A stretch of DNA of 64,000 nucleotides from Inia geoffrensis. Lineage: Eukaryota > Chordata > Mammalia > Artiodactyla > Iniidae. Positions 43,546 to 55,650 of this stretch are shown piece after piece; positions within the stretch are counted from its first letter, which is position 1; every line of letters begins with the position of its first letter. Under the pieces are notes generated by a model. The model was not told where the DNA came from and did not search any database. It was given only the letters and a program-made list of their open reading frames with translations. The stretch covers positions 66,212,501-66,276,500 of the forward strand of contig CM070901.1 of the NCBI GenBank assembly GCA_036417435.1, given 5' to 3'. A program made the translations under genes and the position numbers.

Positions 43546-44476
43546 TCATCATTTTTCTTTCTCTGGGCTCAGAAAATGACCATGTGAAAGTTATTTCCAG
43601 TCACGAGAAGGACTACTTTATAATTAAACAGACATCTTTATGATGTGATTTAAAGAAGTGCTGGGTAAAACCCTTGCCCCAAATACCTATCCTAATGCTT
43701 CTTAGTTCATCACTGGAGTTTTACCCTTGAGGTCTCAAGGCCTTCTGTTCTCATGTCTCTCTATGCCAAAATTTTAGGAAACCCAAGTCTTATCAACTCT
43801 TACTTTAATCCCTGTTAAAAATCAGTTTAAAGAGCAAGACTCTAAAGGAATAAAATTGGGACCAATGAGGGACACCCAATCAGAGCCAAAAAATATATAG
43901 GTGGGGCCCAAACAGACTCTTCAAGTTCTGTCAGGATTGAACAGGCCTTCCCTGGTTCAAGCCCAGGAACTTCATGGGATGTGAGAGTCCCTGAGCAGAG
44001 CTTACTGTAGACAACTCTCTCCCCCCACATATTCACATACATCCTAGGGTGTAAACTGGTTAAATTATTATCAGGGATATCAAGGGAAAACACTTGTCAC
44101 TAAAGAGCAATATGAGCTGTGGATATGGAAAAAAGAGGGCAGTCTTTTGCTGGAGGAGCTTGACAAGGTGTTTATAGACTATTCAATCCTGTTTTACTGT
44201 TTTACTACAAATTAACTAACTCCTCTTTTCCCCAGCTGGATGCCTCTCTAAATCCAGTTACCTACAGCAAAAGTGTTCCATCAAGTCACAGCACAGAGCA
44301 TCACCCCAACTGGCTATATGTTGGATTTGCTGGGCACATAAGTGCTCACATATTTCTATCGGATGGATCAGGATGTTAGGGACAACTTTCTCTTTCTGAT
44401 TAAGTCTCCAAGCATTCTAAACACTGAGATGACAGAGTAAGAGGCAAAGTCAAGTAATAATATAAGCATAGGAATA
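43546..44476. other. Unannotated DNA
   Basis: No gene and no confident repeat. The 83-codon minus-strand frame at 43842-44093 has no recognisable features. Confidence 0.35.
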
Positions 44477-44477
44477 T

Positions 44478-44735
44478 AGACCTGGATTCAAGTCCAGAAT
44501 CCCCAACTTATTAACTTAGTGATCTCACTCATGAACTTCCTTCAGTTAATTCTTACAAGCACTTAAAATATCAGTCATTGTTCTCAGTACTAGTGCCCAA
44601 ATTGACATATCTCTGTTTTCTCATGTGTAAAATGGATATCATTTTATTATTACTTTGCATTACCATCTAGGGATTAAATGAAGTAACATGACATCTTGAT
44701 CTATAGTAGGCATACAGTAAGTGATAGCCATTATT
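44478..44735 (-). repeat. MIR SINE, antisense
   Basis: Long reversed MIR: 'cctggattcaagtccagaatcc', 'atctctgttttctcatgtgtaaaatggatatca', 'ctagggattaaatgaagtaacatg', 'gtaggcatacagtaagtg'. Confidence 0.7.
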
Positions 44736-44769
44736 TTGGTTGGGCACATTATTTCAACCTTAAAAGTGT

Positions 44770-44773
<4 letters not shown>

Positions 44774-44844
<71 letters not shown>
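44774..44844. repeat. (GT)n(GA)n compound microsatellite
   Basis: About 13 GT units pass directly into about 10 GA units, then (GACA)n-like and GA units. Frames crossing it give VCVCV and RERER strings and are not genes. Confidence 0.97.
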
Positions 44845-46218
44845 AAGGGATGAAACTATCAGAGGAGGTATTTGTGGACTCCATCAAATTGTCTTCTATG
44901 CCCAGGTTGAACATTTATTTGGCAGAAGCCATTAAATAATTCTTTCTATATCAATAAAGACTGTTTTCTATTCCATTTTTATCACATGTGATTAACCAAT
45001 CTGAAAGCCCAAATTGAGGATTTTAATGGGATTTAACTCACTTCCAGATCCCTTGGGTTCTTAATGACTTTGTTTCTGAAAATGGGGACGCAGCCTGCTC
45101 ATTTCCCATCATCTGACTCTCTGGTTCTTACCATTAAGTAATGAAACGACCTGGGAAAACACCTGTGATTCTGGTCACAGGCAGAAGACATCTGATTCCT
45201 TCTTGTTTGGATCACTTTCTCAGCATCCAGTTGATTTCCAGGAGCATATCTCTTCCAGGATGTGCAAGACCCTGGGACAGAGTATTCTCTCTCATCACCC
45301 TGCTAATGAGGTAAGTGCAGCAAGTTAAGAGGCAGCTACAGCAATAACAACAAGCACTCCAACATGCATTTCCTCTAATTATCCATGTTTGTATTCTTGT
45401 CAATTTGAGAGAGATTTCTGTGATGAAGTAAGGTCCCATTGCTTTTCCTCTCCTCCCATAACTCCAGCCTTCTAAGGAGTATCTATAACATTACCTCCTC
45501 TACTGGCAGGTTTTTGTCACTAATTAAACCTTTTTTTATTGAAGGCATTGTGGGCTAACTTGGCCATCTGGATCCCATCTGCTGGCCTTCCAGAGACCTA
45601 GAGGGCAGAGTGGGGGGCCAGAGTTTATCACTGACCTTCACCTCTGATACTTTGCATCTTAGTGAGAAGGTCAGAGATAGAGAGGACACTATTAAATGTC
45701 ACTTGTGGGGCAGAATAAGCTCTCCTGGCATTTTTATATGTAATCAGTTAATACAAGTTTTTACAATAGTCTACTGTCATGTAGATCCTAAGGGTGGTAT
45801 AAAAACGATATATGGCATGGGGACTGGCAGACAGAGAGAGAAAAAGAATAAGCACAAAGCCTCTATGAACAAGGACAAAGCCTCTGAGAACAAGAGGATC
45901 TGTGTGGTTTTGCTGCTATGCCCCCTATTGGGCACCTTGTAGAATATATTGTAACAAGAGTTTTACAATATATATTCTTTATTAACACCTATCAAATGCC
46001 AGGTAATTCTCATAGATTTCTTTAATCCTGTAAACCTAAACGTCAGCCCCTGACTGTCTTTCAGTTCTCCAGCTTGCTGAATGCTTGTCTTAACATTAAG
46101 AAAAAATGACTTGAATATCTATCTTAAGTCTATCAGGAAATTCAGTCCTTTTCAGTATCTCTAAGGGTTCTTGAGGTGTTTCTATTTCTTCCTGGTACTG
46201 AGTTCCTTTTCCCAAATA
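44845..46218. other. Unannotated DNA
   Basis: No gene. Frames of 75-110 codons (45212-45439 minus, 45610-45942 plus) have no recognisable domains. The plus one has the short duplicated phrase KDKASENK/NKDKAS, which comes from a 'gacaaagcctct' direct repeat. Confidence 0.35.
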
Positions 46219-46455
46219 ATGTATTTGCTATTGTCTTGCATTTTATTATGAAAATTAGCAAAGGTATGCAAAAGAAAAGAGTAATAAACTGTCAGGGATC
46301 AATCACCTAGCTTCAGCAATGGCCAATTCTTGGCTAAATTGATTTAATCAATATCCCCCACTTCCTACCCTAACTGAGTCATTTTAAAGAAAATCCCAGC
46401 CATAAGATTATTACCAGAAATAGTATTGTATATATGTATAAATACATACATACAC

Positions 46456-46456
<1 letters not shown>

Positions 46457-46518
<62 letters not shown>
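46457..46518. repeat. (AT)n microsatellite
   Basis: About 30 uninterrupted AT units, preceded by ATACATACATACAC, at the left edge of the LTR insertion. Confidence 0.97.
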
Positions 46519-46519
<1 letters not shown>

Positions 46520-46529
46520 GTTTTATTCA

Positions 46530-47102
46530 ATGTGTATGGTGAACAGACTCTAAGGTGGCTCCCTTGATTCCCATTTCCTGGTGTTCACACCCTTGTGTGA
46601 TCCCCTTCCCTTGAGTGTGGGCAGGATATATGATTTAATTCTAATCCACAGAACATGGCCAAAGTGACAGATTGTACATGATTAAATAATGTAAGATTAT
46701 AATATCCATCTTCCTAGGATGCTCTCTCCCTTGCTAGCTTTGAAGATGCAAGCTGCCATGTCATGAGCCTTCCTGTAGAAAGGGCCATATGGAAAGGAAC
46801 CAAAGGTGGTCTCCAGCTGACAGCCAGCAAGACACTAAGACCCTCAGTCTGGTGACTTGCCAGGAACTGAATTCTGACAACATTTACATAAGCTTGGAAA
46901 TGGACCTTACTTACCCCAGGGGAGCCTGAAATGAGACTCCATCCCTGGTGGACACCTTCATTATAGCCTTTCAGAGAACCCAGCTGCTGTATTCATATTT
47001 GACCTACAGGAACTGTGAGATCATAAGTGCATGTTGTTTTAAGCCTCTAAATGTGTGATAATTAACACATTATCATATATATAGCACTAGTTAAATAATA
47101 CA
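46530..47102 (+). mobile_element. ERVL/MaLR-type LTR
   Basis: LTR about 570 bp long: 'tggctcccttgattcccatttcctggtgttcacacccttgtgtgatccccttcccttgagtgtgggc', 'gatgctctctcccttgctagctttgaagatgcaagctgccatgt' and, near the 3' end, 'gaactgtgagatcataagtgcatgttgttttaagcctctaaatg'. It sits inside the old L1 3' UTR. No clean duplication was found, and the AT tract may have erased it on the left. Confidence 0.75.
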
Positions 47103-48290
47103 GTATGCATTTCTAAAAGATAAAGACTTCTTTTTTATCACCACAATAACATTACCACATCAAAAGATAATTCCTTAATGACTTTTCTTGATGATATCAT
47201 TCCTTAATGTGATTAAGTATCCAATGCTCTCCAAATTTCCCCAATTATAATTTTCTTATACAGTTGATTTATGACAATCAGGATTTAGAGTCCACATGTT
47301 ACTTTTGGTGGTAAAGTTTCTTAAATCTCTTCTATTTTGGGGATTACCTTTCCCTCTTTTTTTTCTTTTCTTGACATTTATTTATTGAATAACTGGGTCA
47401 TTTGTCCTATACAGTTTCTCACTTTTGGAATCTTTAAAGCTAATTGCTTCTCAGCAGTGTTAACATGGTCCTTTAGCCCCTATATTTCCAGTAAATTGAT
47501 TCAGAGGAATGATCATATTCTGATTTTTTTTTTTTTGAGGGTGTAGGATTACTTCCTACATAATGCTGTGTATGTCTGACTGCATCATCTGGGGAAATCA
47601 TCATGTCTAGAATTCACTTTTTTGTGATGTTAAGAAAAATCACTCGGTTCAGGTGTTGTCAGCTTGATCCATCCATAATAGTTTTTTACCAACATTTTAT
47701 TTAAGAAGTTTAGCTGCCATTGATGATCATTGCCTAGAATCATTATTGCATTATGGTCACAAAACAATAAAAATAAATTATTGCTCTTCACTCCATTGCT
47801 TTATTTTTTCATGTACTTCTCTTTTCTGCACCACTCTTTTCTCTCTATAGGATACCATCCCAGAGCCTTCATTTCCTATAATCCTATTGACTCAACATTG
47901 TGAGTGTGTAAAACTTCAATGAAAGTTCAGGGTAAGATTGGTGAAAGAGGAGTTAAATTGCAGTTCAGCAAAGCAAATAGCTTAAAATTAGAAATTAGGT
48001 ATCTCTGTTCTTAAAGCCTTTGCTGTTACCTTATTCAATGTTTAGTGATGGTCTCAACCTATCAATAACCAGTGTTGTGGCTGGACCAGCCCGTGTGGTT
48101 CTGATAATGATTGAAAAATGCCCTTCAGCAGTAACCATCAGGAAACATTGGAAAAATAGAGGTTTATTGCTTACAAGGCTTGGGGCCACACAGCAAGGTC
48201 GCAGGTAGAGAGAGCTAGAGAATGCACATGGGCTTGGGGTTCCACTTTTATTGGATTTGACTGTAGGGGAATAGAGTTTCATGGACTCAC

Positions 48291-49640
48291 TCTTTTTTTT
48301 TAATTGAAGTATACTTCATTTACAATATTATATTAGTTTCAGGTGAACAAGATAGAAATTCAATGTTATTATAGACTATATTATTTTGTTTAAAATTATT
48401 ATAAAAATAACTATATTACCTGTGCTGTACAATATATTCTTGTATTTATTTTACATATAGTAGTTTGTACCTCTTAATTCCCTACCCCTATCATGCCTTT
48501 TCCCCTTCTCTCTCCTATCTGGCAACCAATAGTTTATTCTCTGTATCTGAGAGTCTGTTTCGGTTTTGTTACAGTCATTCGTTTGTTTCATTTTTCAGGT
48601 TCCACATATAAATGGCATGTTATCATACAGTATTTGTCTTTCTCTGTCTGACTTATTTCATTAAGCATAATACCCTACAGGTCCATCCTTGTTGTTGCAA
48701 ATGGCAAATTTCATTCTTTTTTATGGTTGATTAATAATCCATTGTATACATATACTACATCTTCATTATCCATTCATTGGTCGATGGACACAGGTTGCTT
48801 TTATAACTTGTTATTGTAATTAATGCTGCTATGAACATTGGGGTGCATGTGTCTTTTCAAATTAGAGTTTTTGTTTTCTTTGGATATATGCCCAGGAGTG
48901 GAATTGCTGGATCGGGAAAGGCCAGTCTCTTTAATAAGTGTTGCTGGGAAAACTGGACAGCTACATATGAAACAATGAAATTAATACAATTTTTCATGCC
49001 ATATACAAAAACAAACTCAAAATGCATTAAAGACCTAAATGTAAGACTAGAAATCATAAAAATCCTAGAAGCAAACATAGGCAGAACACTCTTTGACATA
49101 AGTTGTAGCAACATTTTGTTTGGAACTGTCTCCTAAGGCAAAGGAAATAAAAGCAAAAGTAAACAGATGGAACCTAATTAAACTTAAAAGCTTTGCACAG
49201 CAAAGGAAGCCATCAACAAAATGAAAAAACGACCTACTGAATGAGAGAAAATATTTGCAAATGATATGGCCGATGAGGGTTAATATGCAAAATATATAAA
49301 CAGCTCATACAACTCAATGCCAAAAAACAAACAACCCAAACAAAAACAAGGGCAGAAGACCTGAATAGACATGCTTTCCAAAGAAGACATATGAAAAAGA
49401 TGGCCAACAGACATATGAAAAGATGCTCAGCATTACTAATCATCAGATAAATGAGTGAGATATTACCTCACACCTGTCAGAATGGCTATCATAAAAAAGA
49501 CCACAAATAACAATGTTGGTGAAGATGTGGAAAACAGTGAACCCAAGCACACTGTTGGTGGGAATGTAAATTGGTGCAGCTACTACAGAAAACAGTATGG
49601 AAGTTCCTCAAAACGTTAAAAATAGAACTACCATATGATC
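48291..49640 (-). mobile_element. L1 insertion with 5' inversion (twin priming)
   Basis: Antisense L1 3' UTR and ORF2 end (48291-48916, starting with the T run of its tail) are joined at about 48917 to sense-oriented ORF2 sequence (48917-49640, beginning at [16 protein letters not shown]). In L1 order the sense part ends exactly where the antisense part begins: both breakpoints read 'gatcca', at 49639 (sense) and as 'tggatc' at 48908 (antisense). Short duplications CACTCTTT flank the whole (48288-48295 and 49643-49651 region). This is the classic twin-priming product. Confidence 0.9.
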
Positions 49641-49881
49641 CAGATCACTCTTTACTGGTGAATTTAAATCTTAAAAGTGGGAAATTAAAACACAGGAAGA
49701 GAAAAAAAAGCAAGTAGTTCAAATGGTCAGTTTCTGAAATCAACCAAGATCTCTAAAAAAAAAAAGGGAACCTCAGTGTGGGCATGTTGCTGGCAAGGTG
49801 TTTATTCGAGATAGCTTTTTTTGAAGTGGATGCCTTTTTGAAATCAATGTCTCAGCAATTAAAGCTTAATCAGGCACTTGC

Positions 49882-49883
<2 letters not shown>

Positions 49884-49926
<43 letters not shown>

Positions 49927-49951
49927 ACACACACACAAACAAACAAACAAA
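49884..49951. repeat. (AC)n / (AAAC)n microsatellite
   Basis: About 26 AC units with one TC interruption, followed by (AAAC)n of four units. The other copy of this repeat has 'acaaaaataaac' at the homologous place, so the array grew after insertion. Confidence 0.96.
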
Positions 49952-49976
49952 CTGTCAGGACTTAAACTACAATCCA

Positions 49977-52900
49977 CCCTGTGATGCCCAAGCATTAGAG
50001 TCAATGGTGAGGACACTAACTGCCTGGGTAGTTGATAAGCTAAAAGCTGGGGTAGGGCATGCTGTAACCTAACCTATAACCTATTTATACATTTAAATAG
50101 ATTATAGTTGCAAATTTTGTAATAATTATACAGGCAATAGTCTGAAATCCAGTCTGTAGTCATTGTTCCAAACTTGAAAACTAAGTTAGTGATCTCAGGG
50201 TCCATAGGAATCTAATCAAAGATTTGGGTAACATTGTGGAATATTTTAACATCTTGGGTCATCTGGTGTGAGTAGGTTTGAACCTGTCCTGAGTTAGTGG
50301 ATCACTCCATATCTCACTGAACCTATTTCTTAATTCTGAGAATAGGTCAGTTTGGTTAAACTTGTGTCTCACTTCAGAAGGCAGTGATGCAGGTGGGCTC
50401 CCAAAGTTAGGCATATATGTTAAAGTATTTACTTCAGGTTATTTAATAAGAGGCATTTCTATGGAAACAAACAAAAACAATGATTAAATGATTGGAGCAG
50501 ACCATAATCCCAGTTTCTGAGTTCTGAAGGCAGCCAGTCCAGAAGATTTTTAGATGCCTGGCTTGAAGAATTTTCAGATGGAGTGAGGGCAGGCAGTGAC
50601 AGTTTGATAGACTTCTCTGATTTGTAGTTTGAATGTCTCTGGTGATCTTAGTGATCCACATAACAACAACCGTGAATATTGTCCATAGATGAGCTATTGT
50701 GGAGATTGCTTTGAAGTTTATCTCAAGTTGTTCAACTTTACCTTGCTTGGTTTTGGAGAAAAGGTAGTTTTAGTTTTTTTAGTAATTCCAAGTTAGAAGG
50801 TTGGGAGAAAAAAAATTGGAAATATTAGTTTGGATAATGGTAGTGAAATACTGCAGGAAACTAGAAAAATTCAGGACCCAGTCCAATTTACAGGTAGACA
50901 ACAAAACCTCAAGACAATTAACAGAACTAGAATCTGATACCCACAAGTGTGCCTTATAGTTTCTACTGAAACATCAATTTTCTCTCTAAAATTATTTCTA
51001 TCAAAGACAGCCATAGTAGGACTACTTTGTTTGCAAAATGTTTAGTTTCAATAAACTTGGCCTGTTTATTTACATAAGTAGAGCAAGAATAGCTTTTGAC
51101 CATAGAGGATCTTATATTCCACTTTGTTGAAATTTTTCAGATTAGACTTTTAAATGCCTCTTGAGGCTAGAAAGCCAAGACAAAGACTTGCTATCAGACT
51201 CACCTGCAATACCTAGGTGAATTTCCCTCTTCTCAAAGCCCCCCAAATATCCTGAGTTTCCTGCACCTGCCAGGAAGTGACCTTCCTTACTCACTTGATA
51301 AGGCTGCTGGGAACCCTCTAAGCAAGGTACCAGGCTGTTTTTCCAAGGGGCCTTATGGTTCCATAAAGTCAACCTTAGCTCCTGAAAACTGTCTGGTCAT
51401 ATCTTAGTCTATGCAAATCTCTCTCAAAAATGACATCGCAAACAAAGCCTTGGTAATATAATCAGTGTTTCCAGTTGTGTCCTGTTAATGGAGCAGACTT
51501 TTAAGATTTGTATTTGTTCTTGACCAGCAGTCTTAAGGAGGATGTGGTTTAGAGTTTTGGCAAGAGAGCCCTTTTAGCAGTTTGTATTTTAAAAGACCTT
51601 TCCCTCTCTTTTTTTCCCTTCAATTTCAACAGAGTTTTAGTTACCCCCTGGGGTGTTTACATTTCAAAGACATGATAAGATTTACATTTTCAAGGACCTG
51701 AGAAAGAAAATGGAAGTTTTCTCCTAGGAGTTTTAGTGCCTTTTGAATGGTTTTGGCAGTCGCAATAAAATGTACTAGGGCCTCTCTGTGATTGGGGAGG
51801 GGGAGGGGGTGCCCTGTAAAAATGATTCTCTGAACTCAAGGTCAAATGGGGCCTCTTCAGGGCTGGAAATGAAGAAGGAGTCATTTGGGTCACTATAAAC
51901 ATGGAAATGATAAGCCAAATTGAACCACATTGAATTAAATTGGTTCATGCCAATTTTGTGCAGCAGGAGATGGGCTTCATCTTTATGTTTTCCATTCACC
52001 GTGAGCTTTAGCAGTGATTATTGTGATGGAAGGATGGTCACATGCCAGGCAATAAATATCCAGGTGAGGAGAGAGAGGGCTCTGGCACAAATATCAGTGG
52101 CTCTTGGAGCCTTTGTCTTCCCATTTCTCTCTTCCTCCACTAGAAGCCTTGATAACACTGTCAGCTTTTCCCTTAGCAAAGGGCATGCCTTGTGATGTGC
52201 GTTGTTTAGTTTTGTCCTATTCAGGGGAAAGCCAGGCTTAGGATCTCCGGCATCTCAGAGGCAATTCGTATACAGCTTAAATGGATTTTTTTTTTTTTTT
52301 TAAGTTATAGAATTTAGGGTCTTTAGAGATATTGGCCAGTTGATGCATTTTGGCAGCTATTCAGAGCCCATTCCAAACAAACAAAACCCCTGCCACATCC
52401 AACAGGTTCCCCTCTCTCTTTCCTGCTGCGTAAAATATTTGACAGGTTTTAATTTCAATTAAAGTATAGTTTCTGATCTTAGTTTCTGTTTTCTGATTTT
52501 ACCCTGTTACCTTAATCTTATGTAATGTTACTGGAAATTTTTGGATGAGGTCACTGTTAGTCCTCTTTGTAGGTAGCCACCTTCCTTTCTCAGGAGTCCC
52601 AGGACTGGGGTTTACCTACATTACTGTGATACGAAGCAACATAGCACGGGAGATTGGACCCACAATATCCCGTCAGGTCAGGGCATGAAGAGTGACAGTA
52701 GTGAGTGAAGTGATGACACAGAAACCATAGACCACTGTTATATTTTTGTGGTGCCTTAGGTTTCTGTCTGCAAGGATATTTCACTGTTCTGTGTTAGGTC
52801 ATATAATGTGGGCATAGCCAGCTGACTCAGTGGTGGCAGGTGGAGGTCTCCCATCCTCCTCTCCTATAGGAATCTTTTCTTCCTGACTTTAGCCCGGAGC

Positions 52901-53278
52901 CTCTCCATGAGCAGTGTCAATAGCTTTGCAATCCAACCCACCCTCCTTAGCTCCCTGTCCTTGAGGGGTGGAGGACCCTTGTGCACATTAAGAGTCAATT
53001 AAGGCATTTTAGGCCATATGGCCTTGATCGCACTGATCTGGGGAGATCACGGGACTATTATGGCAGCTGTCACTGTTGGGGCTGGATACTACAGGCAACA
53101 CGCGACAGAGGCAACATGTAAAAGCACAGAGCAGCGTGACAGACACCCAGCAAGTAGTGTTCCTTTCCCAGGTGGAGTTGCATGCCTGGGTGAAGTGGTA
53201 TATAATCAAGTTACAGGTAAAGGGCATTCCCTTCAATTAATTGCAAGGGCAATGATGTAATCCTGCCAACTATGTCCA
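49977..53278 (-). other. Region between two LTR-like units, possible proviral remnant
   Basis: 3.3 kb without recognised repeats other than short A, T or GA runs. If the flanking units are the two LTRs of one minus-strand provirus, this would be its internal region. Minus-strand frames at 53009-53236 and 52590-52784 are Cys-rich with N-glycosylation-like NST/NTT sequons, which is compatible with an envelope remnant but far from proof. No gag or pol motif (for example YXDD) was found. Equally it may be unique host DNA. No host gene is supported. Confidence 0.25.
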
Positions 53279-53818
53279 TTGTTTTTTGCTCGTCTCAGCC
53301 TACCAATAATCAATGTTGTGATTAGATCAGCTCTGTAGTTCTTATTATTATTGTAAGATGCCCTTCATCAATAACCATGAGGAAACTTAAAAAAAAAAAA
53401 AATAGAGTTTAATTACTTACAAGACCTGAGTATTACATAGCACATCTGGGACCACACAGGATGGTCATGGAGAAAGAGAGAGAGAGAGAGAACATGGCCT
53501 GGGGTTCTGCTTTTATTGGGGTTGATGGTGGGTGCCAAGGGTTTCACAGGCTCACAGTTAGTGAATTTAAAACTTGAGAGTGAGTTTTTAAATCATGGGA
53601 AGAAAAAAAACCGAGTACCCCAAATGATCAATAATTGAAATCGACCAAGATCTCTAAAACAAAGGAGCTTCACTTGGGGAAGGGAGACTAGCTCTTTATC
53701 TAGTTGTGAGGTTGCCTCTTTGAAATTAGTGCCTCAGCAATCAAAGCTTAAGTAAGGCACTTGCATTACAAAAATAAACAAAAAAATGAGAAAACAAACA
53801 AACCTGCCTTATACTACA
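53279..53818 (-). mobile_element. LTR-like repeat, copy 2
   Basis: Uninterrupted copy of the repeat described at 48035-49976. The minus-strand reading would begin TGTAGTATAAGGCAGG at 53818 and end GCAAAAAACA at 53279, about 540 bp. It contains CCAATAAAAG (reverse of 'cttttattgg' near 53511). An A run (53388-53402) and a (GA)n run (53475-53492) have expanded relative to copy 1. No flanking duplication was identified. Confidence 0.6.
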
Positions 53819-54374
53819 CCCACTTAAGTTCCTAGCTCCTGCCTTGGCACTAAGGTGACCAACTTGTCCCAGTTTTCCAGGGACATTCCTGTCTTAGCAC
53901 CGAAAGCCCAGAAGCCTGGGAAATCCTTTCCTTCCTTTATTTTTTATCCTTATGCCTCATATTCCATTTCATTTCTTAGGTAAGGTTTAGCTATCCTAGT
54001 TTCACTCTAGCCCTTCCAAGTTATGTCCAGAGGCTCATCCTCAAACTCCACCCATAATAATCGGCTTAAATTATGAGAGTTCCCACACTAAAAGGAATTT
54101 TAAACTCAGCTCTGAAGGTTAACAACTTATTACATTCCTGCTAAGTTTTTAACCATCATGGAATGTGGGTATTTGTGTTCCCATTTTTCAGATGTGTAAA
54201 CTAATTCGGGTAACACGTATAGAGAAGTGACAAATAATAGTGGGTTGCAAAAATAGTGAATATTTCAGTGCAAAAAAGAAAGTGGCAGGAGATAAAGCTA
54301 CATTAAAATGGATAGTGAAGGGTCTTTTTTTTTTTTTTTTGGTGAAGACCCTCTTTTTTGTTAAAGAGTTTGAA
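53819..54374. other. Unannotated DNA
   Basis: 'aaggtgaccaacttgtcccagttttccagggacattcctg' (53850-53890) resembles a common mammalian DNA-repeat phrase, family not assigned. A T run lies at 54326-54341. No gene. Confidence 0.35.
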
Positions 54375-54377
54375 CTT

Positions 54378-54765
54378 TACTGCGGTGAACTGAATTGTGT
54401 TTCCCCCAAATTCATATGCTAAAGCTCTAACCCCCAATGTGGCTGTATTTGACCATAAGGTTTTTAGGGGTAATTAAGGGTAAATGAGGTCATGAAGGAG
54501 GATCCTAATCTGATAGGATTGTTGGCCTTATAAGAAAAAGGAGAGAGAGAGAGAGATCTCTTCCCAGGCATGCACCAAGGGAAGGCCATGTGGAGTACAC
54601 AGCAAGAAGACATCTGTCTGCAAGTGAGGAAGAGGGCTCTCACCAAAACCTGACCATGCTGGCACCCTGATCTTGGACCCCCAGTATCCAGAAGTATGAG
54701 AAAACAAATTTCTAGTGCTTAAGCCACCTATGGTATTTTGTTATGGCGACCTAAGAAAATTAAGA
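54378..54765 (+). mobile_element. MLT1-type MaLR LTR
   Basis: Nearly full LTR in MLT1 order: 'gaactgaattgtgtttcccccaaattcatatgct', 'ctctaacccccaatgtggctgtattt', 'aaatgaggtcatgaaggagg', 'ccttataagaaaaagg', 'gaccatgctggcaccctgatcttgg', 'gtatgagaaaacaaatttctagtgcttaagccacctatggtattttgttatgg'. MaLRs are non-autonomous ERVL relatives. No internal sequence is attached. Confidence 0.88.
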
Positions 54766-54784
54766 AGTCTACCTTATAAGTAAT

Positions 54785-54925
54785 GGTGAATTAATAATGA
54801 AAGTAACATGATCAGATTTGTATTTAGGGAAGGAGGATTGGTGGCAATGTAGAGGGTGAACACAAGTTGGGATGAGTTAAAGGCAAGAAGATAAGTGAGT
54901 AGCCTAAATGAACTGGCCACATAAG
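54785..54925 (-). repeat. L2 LINE, antisense fragment
   Basis: 'aaagtaacatgatcagatttgtatttagggaaggaggattggtggcaatgtagagggtg' has the order of reversed L2. Weak. Confidence 0.4.
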
Positions 54926-55124
54926 AGATAGTGGGGCTCTAGAATGATTATGCATCTTTTTCTGAAATGTATCCCTTAGGTAATAGACCACTGGTACCCA
55001 CATCCAAGTACTGGGACGGTTAACTAAGGTATCAGAACCCATCTCTTCAACACTTCTAGAGAGAAAATTTGCAAAGATACATCTCATCCACCTCCCTGGA
55101 TTGTTAGTAGAGATTCAGTTATCA

Positions 55125-55262
55125 CAAGAAAAACTTCTACAGCATTCACAGTAGCATCTGGTCAAACTCCTTATTGTACAGTTGGGAGAAAAAACACTTG
55201 TTGAAGGAAGGGACTAACTCAAAGTTAGAAATTGGAACCCAAATTCTCATTTCAGTTCACTG
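55125..55262 (+). repeat. MIR fragment
   Basis: 'ttattgtacagttgggag...gactaactcaaagttagaaattggaacccaaattctcatttcagttcactgctct' follows the MIR core and tail. Confidence 0.5.
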
Positions 55263-55539
55263 CTCTCTTTACTGGAACTGTTGTCTCCAGCCTCACAGAA
55301 GTTTTGAGGAACAAATGGGTCCACAATAACATCAACAGGCAGATGAGTATGCATGACCTGGCATCTGGAAGGGTATTTTTAAAGAGGCCAGGAGGGAAGC
55401 TGGTTAAAAGGCTCAGGGTTTCAAGCCTATCCTCACTCATGATTCATCACCCTATCATCTTTGCTGTAAGGGGGAGGGTATCTAGAAGGATAAAGGGGAG
55501 TGTTAGTGATAAAAAGGAACTTGCACTCCAGCTAATTCC

Positions 55540-55650
55540 ATCCTCCACTTTACTGAGGTTCAAAGAGGTACAGAGACCTATCCTTGGTTTTGTACGCAAT
55601 TTATGGCAGAGCTGGGAATTGTACATCCGGAAGCCCAGACCAACATCGTT
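55540..55650 (+). repeat. MIR fragment
   Basis: 'tttactgaggttcaaagaggtacagagacc...ttatggcagagctgggaattgtacatccggaagcccagacc' is MIR-like in order. It overlaps the 211-codon frame at 55232-55867, which argues against that frame being a gene. Confidence 0.6.

Larger units (their letters stand above)
46220..47730 (-). repeat. Old L1M-type 3' UTR, antisense, split by later events
   Basis: Reversed old L1 3' UTR. 46230-46420 contains 'gtatgcaaaagaaaagagtaataaa', 'cacctagcttcagcaatggccaattcttgg' and 'gaaaatcccagccat'. It resumes at 47103 with 'gcatttctaaaagataaagacttc', 'caatcaggatttagagtccacatgtt', 'cattcaggtgttgtcag...ccatccataatag'-type sequence. Between the halves lie an (AT)n tract and an LTR. 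Confidence 0.6.
48035..49976 (-). mobile_element. LTR-like repeat, copy 1, split by an L1
   Basis: Two separated parts (48035-48290 and about 49641-49976) align in order with one continuous repeat at 53279-53818. Shared points include 'atgcccttcagcagtaaccatcaggaaac', 'acttttattggatttga', 'gatctctaaaa' and 'caggcacttgcatta'. Read on the minus strand, the unit could start TGTAGT and end ACA, with CAATAAAAG and GCAATAAAC motifs that would suit an LTR TATA-like element and polyadenylation signal. The right part includes the (AC)n tract. Family unknown. Confidence 0.6.

Noticed and set aside
45610..45942. 110-codon frame with a Lys-rich repeated tail (KDKAS...NK)
   Set aside because: The repetition is a short direct DNA duplication. 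There is no homology and no supporting features.
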